Origin: an uncultured Bacteroidota bacterium
GTDB taxonomy: Bacteria; Bacteroidota; Bacteroidia; Chitinophagales; Chitinophagaceae
DNA: 8,246 bases
Direction: 5' to 3'
NCBI GenBank assembly: GCA_903933765.1
Contig: CAIZLI010000036.1
Span: forward strand, 1-8,246
The notes below the pieces were generated by a model. That model saw only the letters and a list, made by a program, of their open reading frames with translations. It ran no database searches and was not told where the DNA came from. How positions within the stretch are numbered: the first letter of the stretch is position 1; every line of letters begins with the position of its first letter. A program made the translations under genes and the position numbers. This document shows positions 6,104 to 8,246 of the stretch, piece by piece.

Positions 6104-6900
6104 AGTACAACACTTTTACCTTAATTAATAAATACATTAGCTATTTATGGAAAGCCTCCAATGGTCACGGACATGGAGTTCATTCTCCGTTTGTATTCGC
6201 TTTCATTAAAAATGTATTAAACACCAAATCAAAAGGACCAAGTATTGACGCCATTGAATTGTACCGTCAACGATTATTGAACAATCAAAAAGAAATCACC
6301 ATTCTTGATTTGGGTGCAGGTGCCGATCCGAAGGGCAATAAATCCAGAACCATTGCACAAATTGCAAAAGGGGCACTAAAGCCAAAAAAATATAGCTCGC
6401 TCTTAAGCCGTATTGTTAAATATTACCAGCCTAGTCAGGTTTTAGAAATGGGCACTTCCTTAGGTATTACGACTTGTTATTTGGCGCATGGAGTGCCTAA
6501 TGCTTCTGTGGTGACCATGGAAGGCGCGCCCACAGTGGCCCATGAAGCCTTGACTACTTTTAAAAATTTAGGGTTTCAAAATATACAATTAATAGAAGGC
6601 AATTTTGATCAAAGCTTACCCAATTATTTACAAAGTGTTTCTACTATTGGCATTGCGTATGTGGATGGGAATCATAGATACGAACCCACAATGCAATATT
6701 TTAATTTGCTTTTAACTAAATCCGACGAGCACTCTATTTTTATTTTTGATGATATTCATTGGAGTAGTGAAATGGAAAAAGCTTGGGCCGAAATTAAAGC
6801 AGATGCTAGAGTATCACTGACTATTGATTTATTTTATATAGGTATTGTGTTTCTTAGAAAAGAACAAAAAGAGCAAGAACATTTTATCATTCGTTATTAA
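6100..6900 (+). CDS. Class I SAM-dependent methyltransferase of a Bacteroidota-type family
   Basis: This 266-residue protein has a Rossmann-like methyltransferase domain of the O-methyltransferase sort. The N-terminal GHGHGVHSPFVF (22-33) is a family hallmark. A glycine-rich ILDLGAGADPKG (68-79) precedes the main SAM motif I, VLEMGTSLGI (114-123). VTMEG (138-142) should hold the ribose-binding acid, YVDGNHRYEP (187-196) is motif IV, and FDDIHWS (216-222) follows. The C-terminal FLRKEQKEQEHFII resembles the ending I recall from Flavobacteria and other Bacteroidota. The substrate is unknown to me. I chose ATG 6100, which overlaps the folA stop by 4 bases (ATGA), a typical translational-coupling arrangement. 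ATG 6085 is also in frame, would add five residues and would overlap folA by 19 bases. The AAGGAA just upstream abuts the ATG and is too close to serve as a Shine-Dalgarno. Confidence 0.88.
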   Translation: MKYNTFTLINKYISYLWKASNGHGHGVHSPFVFAFIKNVLNTKSKGPSIDAIELYRQRLLNNQKEITILDLGAGADPKGNKSRTIAQIAKGALKPKKYSSLLSRIVKYYQPSQVLEMGTSLGITTCYLAHGVPNASVVTMEGAPTVAHEALTTFKNLGFQNIQLIEGNFDQSLPNYLQSVSTIGIAYVDGNHRYEPTMQYFNLLLTKSDEHSIFIFDDIHWSSEMEKAWAEIKADARVSLTIDLFYIGIVFLRKEQKEQEHFIIRY

Positions 6901-6909
6901 TACTATTCA

Positions 6910-8246
6910 TTGTTACCAGAAAAATTCATAGCATCCTTAGCAGGTCTTCCTGGATTTGACAAAGCCGCATTTGTGGAGACCCATCAGGTACCTGCAGATT
7001 TTACTGCGGTTAGAATGAATCAGTATAAACCGTTCGACCATACAGCACATCCTTTTTTGCATGCAAAAACCCCTGTGGATTGGTGCGCAGAAGGTTTTTA
7101 TTTAACTGGCAGGCCAAGTTTTGTAGTGGATCCTTTATGGCATGCGGGTGCTTATTATGTACAAGAAGCAAGTAGTATGTTTTTGCATACCATCATTAAC
7201 CAACTAGCAGATACAAAAAAATATTATAAGGTCTTAGATCTTTGTGCAGCACCTGGCGGAAAAACAACTTTGTTGGCCAACTACTTTAAAAATGGATTGG
7301 TGGTAGCCAATGAAACCATTAAATCTAGGAATGCCATTTTAGAAGAAAATTGTATTCGCTGGGGGAGCGATCATATTGTAGTGACACAAAATGACCCAAG
7401 TCATTTTAAAGCTTTGCCTAATTTTTTTGATTTTATTGTTGCCGATGCACCTTGTAGTGGAAGTGGGATGTTCAGGAAAGATCCACAGGCCATACAAGAG
7501 TGGAGCGAGGAAAATGTGTTGCATTGCAGTCAAAGACAAACCCGCATTATAGAGGAAAGTATTACAGCATTGCAGGAAGGAGGTTATTACATTTATTCCA
7601 CCTGTTCTTATTCATTCGAAGAGGATGAAAAGATCATGGATTATATTGCTTCATTGGATGGAATGACATCTGTAAATATTCAATTGCCTTCGTCTTCTCC
7701 AATTGTAATAACTTATAGTCCTATACATCAAGCGCAAGGTTTTAGGTTCTACCCGGATAAAATAAAAGGAGAAGGATTTTTTATTGCCGTTTTTCAAAAA
7801 CAAAAAGCAGCATATACAAGTTCCTTTTCTACGCCTTTTCAATTCACTTTATTACCCAAAAAAGAGCTTGCTAGTTTAAACGCTATCTATACATTGCCAG
7901 ATCAGATGATTTGCATTCAACATGCAGAAGAGTTGATTGCATTGCCAATGCATTGTTATTCCGATTTGCAAACCATTAGGGCGCATTTATATGTAAAGAA
8001 AATGGGGATGCGCATTGGTGTGCTTAAAGGGACAGACCTGGTCCCTGCCCATGATTTAGTCATGAGTCAATGGGACAAAATGCCATATGAAAGCATCGAG
8101 GTGGATCTGAATGATGCCCTTCAATTCTTAAGAAGAGCCGATTTTCAGTTGAACGGTCCCAAAGGTTGGCATTGCATTCGTTATATGAATTGCCGTTTAG
8201 GATGGGTTAAAATACTGCCCAATAGATTAAATAATTACTATAGATC
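6910..8246 (+). CDS. RsmF/NOP2-Sun-type rRNA cytosine-C5 methyltransferase, TTG start, 3' end cut
   Basis: An uninterrupted reading frame runs from just after the preceding stop to the window edge. I translated it by hand and found no stop or frameshift. It encodes a SAM-dependent RNA m5C methyltransferase acting on ribosomal RNA, similar to RsmF (16S C1407 in E. coli). Motif I is D110-L-C-A-A-P-G-G-K-T119. Motif IV is D179-A-P-C182-S-G. Motif VI STC232SYSFEEDE carries the catalytic cysteine, and Cys182 is the release cysteine. N-terminal AVRMNQYKP (33-41) is the usual RxN motif. A C-terminal RsmF-like and PUA-like part follows, with HAEELIALP and the GWVKILPNR ending. The 445 visible codons nearly complete the family length, so only a few residues should be missing. 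No ATG precedes the conserved N-terminus, and the first ATG (7015) lies inside the RMN motif. TTG at 6910, 9 bp after the methyltransferase stop, gives MLPEKF and is the best start. Confidence 0.87.
   Translation, partial: MLPEKFIASLAGLPGFDKAAFVETHQVPADFTAVRMNQYKPFDHTAHPFLHAKTPVDWCAEGFYLTGRPSFVVDPLWHAGAYYVQEASSMFLHTIINQLADTKKYYKVLDLCAAPGGKTTLLANYFKNGLVVANETIKSRNAILEENCIRWGSDHIVVTQNDPSHFKALPNFFDFIVADAPCSGSGMFRKDPQAIQEWSEENVLHCSQRQTRIIEESITALQEGGYYIYSTCSYSFEEDEKIMDYIASLDGMTSVNIQLPSSSPIVITYSPIHQAQGFRFYPDKIKGEGFFIAVFQKQKAAYTSSFSTPFQFTLLPKKELASLNAIYTLPDQMICIQHAEELIALPMHCYSDLQTIRAHLYVKKMGMRIGVLKGTDLVPAHDLVMSQWDKMPYESIEVDLNDALQFLRRADFQLNGPKGWHCIRYMNCRLGWVKILPNRLNNYYR

Noticed and set aside
7339..7842. 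Minus-strand open frames antisense to the last gene
   Set aside because: The plus strand carries continuous m5C methyltransferase motifs through this stretch, so these are shadows.
1..8246. A new defence, toxin-antitoxin, mobile or secondary-metabolite system
   Set aside because: Every substantial open region is accounted for by recognisable housekeeping enzyme families. There are no transposase, recombinase, repeat-array or small paired genes, and composition looks even by eye.

Overview
The window is an ordinary, densely coding piece of a Bacteroidota chromosome. Several things point to Bacteroidota, probably Chitinophagaceae or a close relative: AT-rich coding sequence, starts that lack Shine-Dalgarno sites, one good promoter of the Bacteroidota type (TTTG, 19 bp, then a near match to TAnnTTTG), and protein families with Bacteroidota-style signatures. 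This placement comes from recognising families, not from a search. I see no mobile element, CRISPR array, tRNA, rRNA, prophage or defence cassette.

Layout from left to right. The minus strand opens with the N-terminal part of a HAD phosphatase (1-191). A short divergent spacer (192-278) separates it from a plus-strand PlsC-like acyltransferase (279-1052). That gene converges on a minus-strand hotdog acyl-CoA thioesterase (1067-1591), with a small hairpin between them that could terminate both. Upstream of the thioesterase on the same strand is an enolase-superfamily dipeptide epimerase (1649-2746). From 2815 to the end everything is on the plus strand: an SDR oxidoreductase (2815-3531), a proline dehydrogenase (3585-4772), thymidylate synthase thyA (4808-5602), dihydrofolate reductase folA (5612-6103), a class I SAM methyltransferase (6100-6900), and an RsmF/NOP2-type rRNA cytosine-C5 methyltransferase (6910 to the window edge). 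The last gene has no ATG start and probably begins with TTG.

How the genes fit together. ThyA and FolA form a pathway pair: ThyA oxidises methylene-tetrahydrofolate to dihydrofolate while making dTMP, and FolA reduces the dihydrofolate again. Their 9-bp gap, the 4-base ATGA overlap of folA with the next methyltransferase, and the 9-bp gap to the rRNA methyltransferase suggest one transcript. The left half is a mix of lipid (acyltransferase, thioesterase) and peptide or cell-wall (epimerase) housekeeping enzymes with no evident shared pathway.

I found no convincing new multi-gene system. The points most worth a second look are at residue and site level: an SDR whose catalytic serine position is glycine, an acyltransferase with HX5D and FPQGTT in place of HX4D and FPEGTR, a dipeptide epimerase with Met where Glu-specific relatives have a substrate-binding Arg, and the TTG-started methyltransferase that an ATG-only gene search would miss.
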